Counted from the stretch's first letter, positions 8,008 through 14,826 are shown. The stretch is DNA of 17,468 nucleotides from Gemmatimonadota bacterium (GCA_016880225.1 JAEHDT010000146.1:1-17468), one strand, 5' to 3'. The notes: generated by a model from the sequence alone, not told the origin. A program made the numbers and translations.

Positions 8008-8583
8008 TCAAGACGGTGCCGCGGCCGCGCCCAGCGGCGCGCGGGCGACCAGCGCATGCCCTCGCCACGCGAGCGCGAGTCCGGCGAGCGTCGCGAGCAA
8101 CAGCCACACGACCCAGCCCGCGGCGACGAGCCGCACCGCAGGCTCGAACGCCGGATAGAGCGCGGGCGCGACTTCGACGGCGTACCGCACGGAGCGGCTC
8201 GCGTCGCGCGTCGCCTCCCATTGCACTTCCTGCCACACGCCTGGCCCCGCGGCAGCGGGGGCGAGCACGGCCACCGCCGCCGCGGCGTAGAGGCACGCCC
8301 GCAGCGCCAGGACCCGGAACGGGCCCGGGCGGAGCTTGGCGGTCGCTGCGAACGCCACGCTCACGAGCACGATCCACGCCCGGCTCACGCCGTCCAACAC
8401 TCCTCGCTGCGGCAGGAGCAGCAGCGCGGTGCCGACGCCGCCCGCCAGCGCCGCGGCCAGCCACTCGCGCCAGGACCCCGGACGCGCCGCGACGAGAAGA
8501 GCGGCAAACGGCAGAGCCATGAGGCTCACCGGCGCCAGGGCGGCGAACAGCAAGACGGCGACCGCCAGGCGCCACCGTGTCAG
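8008..8583 (-). CDS. Polytopic membrane protein between rpsR and rplI (DUF2232/YybS-like by position)
   Basis: About 191 residues, mainly hydrophobic, with roughly five membrane segments: AVAVLLFAALAPVSLMALPF, WLAAALAGGVGTALLLLP, AWIVLVSVAFAATA, LRACLYAAAAVAVLAP and GWVVWLLLATLAGLALAW. I assign it to DUF2232/YybS only by position and topology, since such a protein often sits between S18 and L9 genes; no catalytic motif is visible. The start is uncertain. A CTG at 8583 overlaps the rpsR stop (CTGA) and has AAGGGG 8 nt upstream, which would be ideal spacing, but CTG starts are rare. TTG 8553, GTG 8529 and ATG 8520 are downstream options, the later ones cutting into the first membrane segment. 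Confidence 0.7.
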   Translation of the reverse strand: MTRWRLAVAVLLFAALAPVSLMALPFAALLVAARPGSWREWLAAALAGGVGTALLLLPQRGVLDGVSRAWIVLVSVAFAATAKLRPGPFRVLALRACLYAAAAVAVLAPAAAGPGVWQEVQWEATRDASRSVRYAVEVAPALYPAFEPAVRLVAAGWVVWLLLATLAGLALAWRGHALVARAPLGAAAAPS

Positions 8584-8801
8584 CCGACGTACCCCTTGAT
8601 ATAGGGGAGCAGCGCGAGCTGGCGCGCCCGCTTGATCGCCGTGGCGAGCTGGCGCTGATGGCGCGCGCACATCCCCGACAGCCGACTCGGCAGAATCTTG
8701 CCGCGCTCGGTGAGAAACCGGCCGAGCGTGCGATCGTCCTTGTAGTCGAGCACCCGCACACCGGACTCGCACACCGGGCAGGTCTTGGCAGGCCGCCTCA
8801 T
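8580..8801 (-). CDS. rpsR: 30S ribosomal protein S18, cysteine-containing form
   Basis: 73 residues, a normal S18 length, ending RARQLALLPYIKGYVG. The core DYKDDRTLGRFLTERGKILPSRLSG is diagnostic. CPVC near residues 8-11 and CARH at 45-48 form a CxxC...CxxH set, so this is the zinc-binding (C+) version, as seen in many bacteria. S18 pairs with S6 on the 30S platform. The ATG overlaps the rpsF stop (ATGA), so the two partners are translationally coupled. No ssb gene lies between rpsF and rpsR. Confidence 0.97.
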   Translation of the reverse strand: MRRPAKTCPVCESGVRVLDYKDDRTLGRFLTERGKILPSRLSGMCARHQRQLATAIKRARQLALLPYIKGYVG

Positions 8802-9166
8802 ACTTCGTCCTCCTCGATCTCGTCCACCACCTCGGCGGCGATCACGGCGGGAGCGGCCTCGGGCTTGGCGGGCAGCCCTTCCGACACGACCACCAGGAAC
8901 CGCACGACGCTCTCGTCGAGCTTTACCGCCCGCTCGTATTCGGGGAGCAGGTCGGCCGCGGCTTCGAACTGCGCGACCGCATAGTAGCCGGTGTCCTTCT
9001 TCTTGATCGGGAACGCGAGCGTACGCTTCCCCCAGTGGGCCACATTCGTGATCGAGCCCTTTCCGTCTTTGGTGAGCAGCCCGTGGAACCGCTCGAGCTT
9101 CTCGGTGATCGCGGGTTCTTCCAGCGCTGGGTCGAAGATGTAGACGGTCTCGTAGCGACGAGCCAT
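8798..9166 (-). CDS. rpsF: 30S ribosomal protein S6
   Basis: 122 residues. RRYETVYIFDPALEE at the start, the VAHWGKRTLAFPIKKKDTGYYA segment (given here as two adjoining blocks, VAHWGKRTLA and FPIKKKDTGYYA) and ERAVKLDESVVRFLVV are S6 signatures. The acidic tail (EVVDEIEEDEV) follows an Ala/Pro-rich stretch, giving a length somewhat above the usual 95-100 residues. The start is ATG 9166 with a strong GGGAGGTGG ribosome-binding site. It is first in the long minus-strand operon, so the promoter should lie in 9167-9318. Confidence 0.97.
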   Translation of the reverse strand: MARRYETVYIFDPALEEPAITEKLERFHGLLTKDGKGSITNVAHWGKRTLAFPIKKKDTGYYAVAQFEAAADLLPEYERAVKLDESVVRFLVVVSEGLPAKPEAAPAVIAAEVVDEIEEDEV

Positions 9167-9215
9167 GCCACCTCCCTTTGGTCGTAGGCGACCCGGCGCA
9201 GGTGCGGCGCCGGGT
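9167..9215 (-). promoter_or_regulatory. rpsF leader hairpin, candidate S6:S18 autoregulatory element
   Basis: A perfect 9-bp stem (9191-9199 with 9207-9215, arms ACCCGGCGC/GCGCCGGGT on the plus strand) with a 7-nt loop lies 25 nt before the rpsF start. On the transcript the loop reads CGCACCT; its CACCT (plus 9200-9204) is complementary to AGGTG inside the rpsF ribosome-binding site (plus 9169-9173). S6:S18 is known to bind its own mRNA leader in many bacteria. That this hairpin is the element, and that loop and binding site pair, is inference. Confidence 0.5.
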
Positions 9216-9318
9216 AGGGGATTTGTGAGGGCGGAAAGATAGACGCGCCCCCGGCGGGGCGGTAGAGGGCCGCAGCGCGCGACCGAGTTCGCGCGTACGC
9301 TCTGCCGGAGGTGTCCTC
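9216..9318. other. Divergent intergenic region with two further inverted repeats
   Basis: The region between divergent transcripts must hold promoters for rpsF (minus) and the 9319 gene (plus), but I see no convincing -35/-10 pair. Two inverted repeats stand out: CGCCCC/GGGGCG (9246-9251 with 9256-9261, 4-nt loop) and CGCGCGA/TCGCGCG (9276-9282 with 9289-9295, 6-nt loop). In such GC-rich DNA either could be chance; operator function is only a possibility. Confidence 0.35.
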
Positions 9319-9786
9319 ATGACCACGAGATGGCTCGCGCTTGCGGTACTCGCCGCGGCGGCTCCGCTCGCCGCCCAGGACTCGGCGTTCCACGCCATGC
9401 AGCAGCGCGGCCACGCCGCCATGGGCGTCGACCAGTACACGTCCTACCACCAGTTCGACGATCTGCCGGACGGCGGCCGGATCGCGCTGCAGCGCGATTT
9501 GGCCGATGCCGCCGGCGTCGCGACGATCCGCGCGCACCTGCGGCACATCGCGGCAGCCTTCGCGCAGGGCGACTTCGCGCTCCCGGGCTTCGTGCACGCG
9601 ACGGACGTGCCCGGCACCGGCGTCATGGCGGCGCAGCGCGCGGCGATCCGTTACGAGTTCCACGCACTCCCGGGCGGCGGTGAGGTGCGTATCACGACCC
9701 GGAACCCGCAGGCCTTGAGCGCCGTTCACCAATTCCTCGCATTCCAACGGAGCGAGCACCGCGTCGCGAGTCCGCACGCGCACTGA
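9319..9786 (+). CDS. Small exported protein of unknown function
   Basis: 155 residues from ATG 9319, with GGAGGT 6 nt upstream. A typical Sec signal peptide (MTTRWLALAVLAAAAPLAAQD, cleavage near AA-QD) starts it, so it is exported. The mature part has no motif I can name: DQYTSYHQFDDLPDGGRIAL, then GVATIRAHLRHIAAAFAQGD, an ALPGGGEVRITT strand and QFLAFQRSEH. It has no cysteines and ends in a His-containing tail (SPHAH). It is transcribed away from rpsF. The alternation of helix and strand suggests a small folded periplasmic domain rather than low-complexity sequence. Confidence 0.85.
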   Translation: MTTRWLALAVLAAAAPLAAQDSAFHAMQQRGHAAMGVDQYTSYHQFDDLPDGGRIALQRDLADAAGVATIRAHLRHIAAAFAQGDFALPGFVHATDVPGTGVMAAQRAAIRYEFHALPGGGEVRITTRNPQALSAVHQFLAFQRSEHRVASPHAH

Positions 9787-9837
9787 TGCACGAGCGGCGT
9801 GCAAAACGCCCCGCCTTGGTGCCTGCCGTCGCCGCGA

Positions 9838-9853
9838 CGTGACGTACGTCACG
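9838..9853. promoter_or_regulatory. 16-bp perfect palindrome, candidate regulator-binding site
   Basis: CGTGACGTACGTCACG is its own reverse complement. It contains GTGA-N6-TCAC, the core of CRP/FNR-family operators, although the flanking T/A of the classical site are C/G. It lies about 75 bases upstream of the start site predicted for the sigma-54-type element at 9895-9909. The binding protein is unknown. Confidence 0.5.
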
Positions 9854-9894
9854 CTATCGAGCGCGGGGGTCAGTCATCCTTAGCGAGAGTGCCC

Positions 9895-9909
9895 TGGCAC
9901 CCGTCTTGC
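9895..9909 (+). promoter_or_regulatory. Sigma-54-type -24/-12 promoter element
   Basis: TGGCAC, exactly five bases, then TTGC match the RpoN consensus TGGCAC-N5-TTGC at all ten fixed positions; the following base is G rather than A/T. The predicted transcript start is near 9921, giving a leader of about 47 nt before the ATG at 9968. Position and orientation fit the JAMM-like gene. Confidence 0.55.
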
Positions 9910-9967
9910 GCTTTCTGGACGCGCCGGGATCTCGGTTCGGGCGAGTTCGAATGGAAGGGGAGGGCGG

Positions 9968-10585
9968 ATGCAGGCTGCGGGCGTTTGGCTGCTCGGGCGC
10001 GCGACACGCGCCACGCTGGCGGGGGCGGGGCTGATGGCCCTGCTCGCGCTGCAGCCGGAGTCCGCTCGCCTCGTGGCCGTGACGCGCGGCACCTCGCACG
10101 CCCGCGCGCTCGTCCTGTCCGACCAGGCGCGGCGCTTTCTCGCCCTGCAGTACCGCTCGTACGGCACGGACTTCATGGGCTGCATGATCGGCGAACTCCA
10201 CGGGAACGCGGTGATCGTCCAGCGCATCGCTCCCGCCGACGTGGCGCCGGCCCAGTCCACCCAGACGCGCGTCGTGCCGGAGCGGACCTGCGAGGACGCG
10301 GGCTGGACGGGCACGGTGGGGATGATCCATAGTCATCCCGACGCGCAGCGCTGCTGGTACTACTTCCCGGGAACCCGCGTGGCGAGCTCCGACGCCCAGT
10401 CGTTCGGCCGCCAGCCGTACCCGGTAGATGCCATCATGTGCGGGGATCGCGTCGTGTGGGTCAGCCGCGACATGGTGCAGCAGGAGGTGCCGTTGGCTCC
10501 CCAGAGCGCGCATCCGGCGCAGCGCAGCCTGCCGCGCGGCAACCGGGTGCACGCCGGATCGGGGACGCCGGAAGGGAAAGACTAG
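9968..10585 (+). CDS. Exported JAMM/MPN (Mov34) metalloprotease-like protein
   Basis: 205 residues; ATG 9968 follows a purine-rich GGAAGGGGAGGGCGG. A hydrophobic stretch (ATLAGAGLMALLALQ, 16-30) after Arg residues looks like a signal peptide or anchor. The MPN features are Glu76 in MIGELHGNAVIVQ, His121/His123 in GMIHSHPD, and Asp142 in ASSDAQSF, so the zinc ligands and catalytic Glu can be assigned. Unlike canonical JAMM (HxH-x7-S-x2-D), eight extra residues separate HxH from Asp, and the Ser three before Asp is Ala139, with Ser140/141 next to it. Four cysteines (72, 108, 129, 158) could form disulfides outside the cytoplasm. JAMM enzymes cut isopeptide or peptide bonds of ubiquitin-like or peptidoglycan-like substrates. 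No ubiquitin-like, E1 or NlpC gene is nearby, so the substrate is unknown. Confidence 0.75.
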   Translation: MQAAGVWLLGRATRATLAGAGLMALLALQPESARLVAVTRGTSHARALVLSDQARRFLALQYRSYGTDFMGCMIGELHGNAVIVQRIAPADVAPAQSTQTRVVPERTCEDAGWTGTVGMIHSHPDAQRCWYYFPGTRVASSDAQSFGRQPYPVDAIMCGDRVVWVSRDMVQQEVPLAPQSAHPAQRSLPRGNRVHAGSGTPEGKD

Positions 10586-10686
10586 AGACGGGCTGCAGGG
10601 GACGTGGTGTGGCGCCCGCGCCATGATGGTCGGAGCGCCGCGGCGCGTCAGCGTGCGGCACCATTCCAGCGTACATATTGGTAGTC

Positions 10687-11415
10687 ATGAAGCGCGCCGC
10701 GTTGACCTGCCTGCTTGTGCTCGGGAGCGTGGCTCCTGCACCGGCGCTCGCCCAGCAGGACACTACCGCGCGGATCGTGGGCACGGTCCGCTCCTCCGTC
10801 AACGGCTTGCCGATCGCCGGCGTGATGGTCGCCGTGCGAGGCGCCCGCGTGTTCGGCGTGAGCGATTCCGCCGGATCGTTCGTGCTCGCCGGCGTGCACG
10901 CCGGGCCGCAAACCGTCCGGATCCTCTACCGCGACAGCCTTTCCTTCGACCAGGAGGTGAAGCTCAAGCGTGGGAAGACCCTGACCCTGTCGGTGCTGCT
11001 CGACATTGATGCCGTCGAGCTGACCCCGATCGTCGTGGAGGCGCGGAGCCTGCGCGCCGAGCGCACGCTCGCGGCGTTCTACGACCGGAAGCGCTGGGGG
11101 TTCGGGCGGTTCTACACGCTGGCCGACCTCGAGCGCCGGCCATCGCTCTCGACGCGCACGCTGCTCGGTGAGTCGGGGATCATGCTGTCCTGCCGGGCGT
11201 GGTCCTGCCTGCCACTGGCCTTGAGCGGCGGGCGTGCGTGCGCGTTGTCGGTGTTCCTCGACGGGACCAGACTGCCGGCCGAATTCCTCGATGACATCCG
11301 AGTCGACGAGCTCGCGGGGGTGGAAGTCTACAAGCACTCCCTCGACGTGCCCTGGGAGTTCCGCACCGGCTTCGGGGACGGGTGCGGCGCCATCGTGATG
11401 TGGAGTCGCCGCTAG
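10687..11415 (+). CDS. Exported carboxypeptidase-regulatory-like domain protein with plug-like C-terminus, no barrel
   Basis: 242 residues from ATG 10687 (a TTG at 10678 is in frame, but the signal peptide MKRAALTCLLVLGSVAPAPALAQ begins at the ATG). Residues about 28-108 form a carboxypeptidase-regulatory-like beta-sandwich: ARIVGTVRSSVNGLPIAGVMV, then VSDSAGSFVLAGVHAGPQTV. The rest, with LTPIVVEARSL and VFLDGTRLPAEFLDDIRVDELAGVEVY, resembles a TonB receptor plug. These usually precede a large barrel, but here the protein stops after VMWSRR. TACATATT lies 8-15 nt before the ATG with no strong ribosome-binding site, so the transcript may be leaderless. Its stop shares CTAG with the convergent ychF stop. 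A periplasmic or surface binding role is inferred. Confidence 0.8.
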   Translation: MKRAALTCLLVLGSVAPAPALAQQDTTARIVGTVRSSVNGLPIAGVMVAVRGARVFGVSDSAGSFVLAGVHAGPQTVRILYRDSLSFDQEVKLKRGKTLTLSVLLDIDAVELTPIVVEARSLRAERTLAAFYDRKRWGFGRFYTLADLERRPSLSTRTLLGESGIMLSCRAWSCLPLALSGGRACALSVFLDGTRLPAEFLDDIRVDELAGVEVYKHSLDVPWEFRTGFGDGCGAIVMWSRR

Positions 11416-12515
11416 ACGTTGAAGCGGAACAGCAAAATGTCGCCGTCCTTGACCACGTAGTCCCGGCCTTCGCTCCGCACCAGTCCCTGCTCCCGCGCCG
11501 CCTTGTAGGACCCGACGCGCACGAAGTCGTCGTACGCCACGGTCTCGGCGCGGATGAACCCGCGCTGGAAGTCGGAGTGAATCTCTCCCGCAGCGTCGAA
11601 CGCCGTCCCACCCCGGTGCATCGTCCAGGCGCGCACCTCGTTCTCCCCCACGGTGAAGAACGTCTGCAGGCCGAGCAGGCGATAGCCGGCGTGGATCAGG
11701 CGGTCGAGCCCCGGCTCGGTCACGCCGGCGCTCGCGAGATACTCCTTCCGCTCGTTCCCTGACAGCTCGCCCAGCTCCGCTTCGAACTTGGCGGAGAAGG
11801 GGACGATCTCCGCCTCTTCGTGGTGGGCCTGCACCGCGCTCGAGAGCTTCGCGATCCGCTGCCCCCCGCCCGAGGCGAGATCGTCCTCGTTGACGTTGGC
11901 GGCGTACAGGATCGGCTTCGCGGTGAGGAGGCCGAGCCGGCGCAGGAATTTCACCGCGTCCTCGCCCTCGCCCGCTTCGCGGGCGCCCCGGCCGCGGTCG
12001 AGCTCGGCGATGACGCGCTCCAGCGCCACCAGCTCGGCCTGGGCTTCCTTGTCGCCCGCGCGGGCGGTCTTGCGGGTCTTCTCGAGCCGCCGTTCCACCA
12101 CCGCCAGGTCGGCGAGCGCCAGCTCGCTCGTGATCACGTCGTGATCGCGCACCGGATCCACGGGCCCCATGACGTGCACGACGTCGGGATCGTCGAAGCA
12201 GCGGATCACGTGGACGATCGCGTCCACCTCGCGGATATGCGACAGGAACTGATTGCCGAGCCCCTCACCCTGCGACGCCCCTTTCACCAGTCCGGCGATG
12301 TCCACGAACTCGACCACCGCCGGGATCTTCTTCTTGGGGCGCACGAGTTCGTTCAGCCGCTCGAGCCGCTGGTCGGGCACCTCGACCACGCCCACGTTGG
12401 GCTCGACGGTGCAGAACGGGTAGTTCTCCGCCGCGGCGGCTTTGGACGACGTGAGGGCGTTGAAGAGCGTGGACTTCCCCACGTTCGGGAGCCCGACGAT
12501 GCCGAGGCGCAGCAC
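11412..12515 (-). CDS. ychF: Redox-regulated ATPase YchF (OLA1 family)
   Basis: 367 residues, about the usual 363. The motifs are the G1 loop GLPNVGKST (8-16), NYPFCTVEPNVGVV, DIAGLVKGASQGEGLGNQFL for G3 and switch regions, and NVNED in place of NKxD, which gives YchF its ATP preference. The C-terminal TGS domain (LQTFFTVGENEVRAWTM, then DYVVKDGDILLFRFNV) is intact. YchF binds ribosomes and acts in translation and stress responses. The start is GTG 12515, directly after the pth TAA, with GGAGGG in the end of pth. It is last in the prs-rplY-pth-ychF cluster, and its stop overlaps the convergent plus-strand gene. Confidence 0.97.
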   Translation of the reverse strand: MLRLGIVGLPNVGKSTLFNALTSSKAAAAENYPFCTVEPNVGVVEVPDQRLERLNELVRPKKKIPAVVEFVDIAGLVKGASQGEGLGNQFLSHIREVDAIVHVIRCFDDPDVVHVMGPVDPVRDHDVITSELALADLAVVERRLEKTRKTARAGDKEAQAELVALERVIAELDRGRGAREAGEGEDAVKFLRRLGLLTAKPILYAANVNEDDLASGGGQRIAKLSSAVQAHHEEAEIVPFSAKFEAELGELSGNERKEYLASAGVTEPGLDRLIHAGYRLLGLQTFFTVGENEVRAWTMHRGGTAFDAAGEIHSDFQRGFIRAETVAYDDFVRVGSYKAAREQGLVRSEGRDYVVKDGDILLFRFNV

Positions 12516-13058
12516 TTAGCGGGCGCCCTCCTTCACCCACGTTGTCACGACGTCCAGCATTTGCGGCATGAGCGCTTCGACTTGATCGCGCTGCTCGGGG
12601 GTGAACGGCGCCAGCACGTATTCGGACCAGTCGCCCATCCCTTCGGGGAGTGGGCCGACGCCGATGCGGAGACGCGCGTACGCCTGCGACTGGAGGGCGC
12701 CCTCGATGCTCTTCAAGCCGTTGTGCCCGCCGGCGGAGCCGTCGGCGCGCAGCCGGAAGGTGCCGCAGGGGATGCGAAACTCGTCCACCAGGATCAGCAG
12801 GTCCGTGGCCGGATTGAAGGCGGGATCGGCGCGCAGTGAAGCCAGGGCCGCCCCGCTGGCATTCATGTAGGTGGTCGGCTGGAGGAGGCGGACAGGGACG
12901 CCGTCCACCTCACCCTCGGTGAGACGCGCGCGCTCACCGCGGCGGAACGGGGGGAACCCCCAGTGCCGGGCGAGCGCATCGGCCAGCCAGTAGCCCGCGT
13001 TGTGGCGCGTCGCCGCGTACTCTGGCCCCGGGTTGCCGAGGCCGACCACGGCGCGCAA
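12516..13058 (-). CDS. pth: Peptidyl-tRNA hydrolase
   Basis: 180 residues. It releases tRNA from peptidyl-tRNA that drops off ribosomes. The catalytic set is present: GLGNPG (Asn), TRHNAG (catalytic His), TTYMNASG (Asn) and GSAGGHNGLKS (Asn). The Asp segment reads LVDEFRIPCG where most Pth have DD/DELDLP; the catalytic Asp remains, but the following acidic/hydrophobic residues differ. Residue 1 is a TTG at 13058, which gives the family-standard start [M]RAVVGLGNPG; a GTG three codons later is the only close alternative. The rplY stop is 3 nt upstream. Confidence 0.96.
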   Translation of the reverse strand: MRAVVGLGNPGPEYAATRHNAGYWLADALARHWGFPPFRRGERARLTEGEVDGVPVRLLQPTTYMNASGAALASLRADPAFNPATDLLILVDEFRIPCGTFRLRADGSAGGHNGLKSIEGALQSQAYARLRIGVGPLPEGMGDWSEYVLAPFTPEQRDQVEALMPQMLDVVTTWVKEGAR

Positions 13059-13061
13059 GCG

Positions 13062-13826
13062 TCAACTCTCTTTGCCGCCCTTGGGCTTCTCGGCCTTCTC
13101 GGTCTTCTCCACCTTGGCGGGGGCCGCGGCACCCTTGGCCTCGGGCTTCGGCGCCGCACCAGCCTCGGCCGCCTCGCCCTCTTCCTCCTCGCCCTCGCGC
13201 ACCGTGCGGATCAGCTCGGGCTCGGCCGGCTCGGCGGCGGCCTCGGCCGTCGGCGCCGCGACTTCCTCGGCGCGCGGCGGCACCACCGTCGCGATGGTCA
13301 GCTCTGCCTCGGTGAGGAGCTTGGCGTTGGGAATGCTCAGGTCCCGCACGTGCAGCGAGTCGCCGATCTTCAGGGCGGTCACGTCGAGCTCGACGCGGTC
13401 GGGAATGTTCTCCGGCAGCACTTCGATCTCGACCTCGCGCGTCACCTGGTCGAGCACGCCTCCGGCGTTGCGCACGCCGTCGGGGTTGCCGACCAGATGG
13501 ACGGGGACCTTGAGCCTGACCTTCTCCGTCGCGTGGATCTCGTAGAAGTCCACGTGGATGATGTCGGGCCGGACGGGATGGCGCTGAATCTCCCGGATGA
13601 GCGTCTTGACGGTCTTGCCGTCCACCGCGAGCTCGATGATCGTGCTGGCCGGCTCGATGCCCTGGAGCGCCTTCTCGAGGGCCTTGAACTCGAGCTCGAG
13701 CGGTTGGGCGTCGCGCCCGTGGCCGTAGATGACGGCGGGGACCTTGCCGCGGAAGCGCGCCTGCCGCGCGCCGCCCTTGCCGGTCGCCTGCCGCGGGGTC
13801 GCCGAGAGAGCAACAATCTGAGCCAT
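13062..13826 (-). CDS. rplY: 50S ribosomal protein L25, general stress protein Ctc type
   Basis: 254 residues, the long TL5/Ctc form with two domains. The N-terminal 5S rRNA-binding domain has RQATGKGGARQARFRGKVPA, VIYGHGRD and HPVRPDIIHVDFYEI; the beta domain has VPVHLVGNPDGVRNAGG, EVEIEVLPENIPDRVELDV and GDSLHVRDL. From about residue 190 the tail is Ala/Glu/Pro-rich (EGEEEEGEAAEAGAAPKPEAK) and ends in Lys/Glu-rich repeats (KVEKTEKAEKPKGGKES); tails of this kind are variable in the family. ATG 13826 has GAGGA 7 nt upstream. It follows prs by 35 nt, the common order. Confidence 0.97.
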   Translation of the reverse strand: MAQIVALSATPRQATGKGGARQARFRGKVPAVIYGHGRDAQPLELEFKALEKALQGIEPASTIIELAVDGKTVKTLIREIQRHPVRPDIIHVDFYEIHATEKVRLKVPVHLVGNPDGVRNAGGVLDQVTREVEIEVLPENIPDRVELDVTALKIGDSLHVRDLSIPNAKLLTEAELTIATVVPPRAEEVAAPTAEAAAEPAEPELIRTVREGEEEEGEAAEAGAAPKPEAKGAAAPAKVEKTEKAEKPKGGKES

Positions 13827-13861
13827 GCGTCAGTCCTCAGTCGTAAGCCGTATGCCGCACG

Positions 13862-14815
13862 TCAGTCGAAGAGCGAGCTCACCGACTGGTTCGAATGTTC
13901 GTAGCCGATCGCTTTCGCCATCAAGCCGGCGATCGACAGCACCTTCAACTTCTCGAAGCAGCGCTCCTCGGGGATGCGGATCGTGTTGGTCACCGCGACC
14001 TCGTTGATCGCCGAGGCGCGGAGCCGCTCGACCGCCGGGCCCGAGAGCAGCGCGTGCGACGCGAACGCGTAGATGTTGCGGGCGCCGAGCCGCTTGAGCG
14101 CCGCCGCCGCCTCGCTGATCGTCCCCGCGGTGTCGATCATGTCGTCGGGGATGAGGCAGTCCTTGTCCGCCACCTCGCCCACGACGTTCACCACCTCCGC
14201 CACGTTCGCCGAGGGACGGCGCTTGTCGATGATGGCGAGCGACGCGTTGAGCCGCTTGGCGAAGCCCCGCGCCATCTTCGCCGATCCCACGTCGGGCGCC
14301 ACCACCACCGGATCGTAGAGCTGCTTCTGGCGGAAGTGATTCACGAACACCGGCGCCGCGTACAGGTGGTCCACCGGGATATCGAAGAACCCCTGCACCT
14401 GGTGGGAATGAAAGTCGATTCCCAGCACGCGATCGGCGCCGGCGTGCGTGATCAGGTTCGCCATGAGCTTGGCGCTGATCGCGACGCGCGGCTGGTCCTT
14501 GCGATCCTGGCGCGCGTAGCCGAAGTACGGGAGCACCGCGGTGATCCGGGCGGCGCTCGCCCGCCGCGCTGCGTCGATCAACAGCAGCAGCTCGAGATAA
14601 TTCTCAGCCGGCGGATTGGTCGGCTGGATGATGAAGACATCCCGGCCGCGCACATTCTCGTCGATCTTGACGAAGATCTCGCCGTCGGCGAACCGCCGGA
14701 TCGTCACGGCGCACAGCGGCTGCCCCAATTGCTGAGCCATCTCCTCGGCGAGCGGCCGGTTGGCCGTCCCCGCGAGGAGCAACAGCTGGCTCCGCGACAG
14801 CGTGAGGTCCGCCAT
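13862..14815 (-). CDS. prs: Ribose-phosphate pyrophosphokinase
   Basis: 317 residues, the standard length for class I PRPP synthase, which makes PRPP from ribose 5-phosphate and ATP. Motifs in order: RRFADGEIFVKIDENVRGRDVF, then IQPTNPPAENYLELLLLIDA, YFGYARQDRKDQPRVAISAKL for the flexible loop and ATP site, DFHSHQVQGFFDIP, VVVAPDVGSAKMA, and the PRPP loop DDMIDTAGT. The ATG at 14815 gives the expected MADLTLSRSQLLLLAGTANRPLA start; an open frame extending to 15580 runs antisense-free through the DUF4340 gene in another frame and is rejected. GCGAGG precedes the ATG. The gap to the DUF4340 stop is 44 nt and may hold a promoter. Confidence 0.97.
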   Translation of the reverse strand: MADLTLSRSQLLLLAGTANRPLAEEMAQQLGQPLCAVTIRRFADGEIFVKIDENVRGRDVFIIQPTNPPAENYLELLLLIDAARRASAARITAVLPYFGYARQDRKDQPRVAISAKLMANLITHAGADRVLGIDFHSHQVQGFFDIPVDHLYAAPVFVNHFRQKQLYDPVVVAPDVGSAKMARGFAKRLNASLAIIDKRRPSANVAEVVNVVGEVADKDCLIPDDMIDTAGTISEAAAALKRLGARNIYAFASHALLSGPAVERLRASAINEVAVTNTIRIPEERCFEKLKVLSIAGLMAKAIGYEHSNQSVSSLFD

Positions 14816-14826
14816 GTGAGCCTCGC

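Noticed and set aside
9787..9837. Terminator after the 9319 gene
   Set aside because: GGCGT/ACGCC around GCAAA gives only a 5-bp stem and no T-run follows; too weak to call.
9799..9967. Possible small gene between the 9319 gene and the JAMM gene
   Set aside because: The open frame continues out of frame into the JAMM gene, has no signal or motif, and the region holds the palindrome and promoter element instead.
10586..10686. Terminator or extra gene in the 101-base gap after the JAMM gene
   Set aside because: Only short GC-rich inverted repeats (such as TGGCG/CGCCA, and GCGCCGCGGCGC) are present, as expected in such DNA, and no T-run is seen.
11820..12839. Plus-strand open frame antisense to ychF and pth
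   Set aside because: It lacks motifs and covers two conserved genes on the opposite strand.
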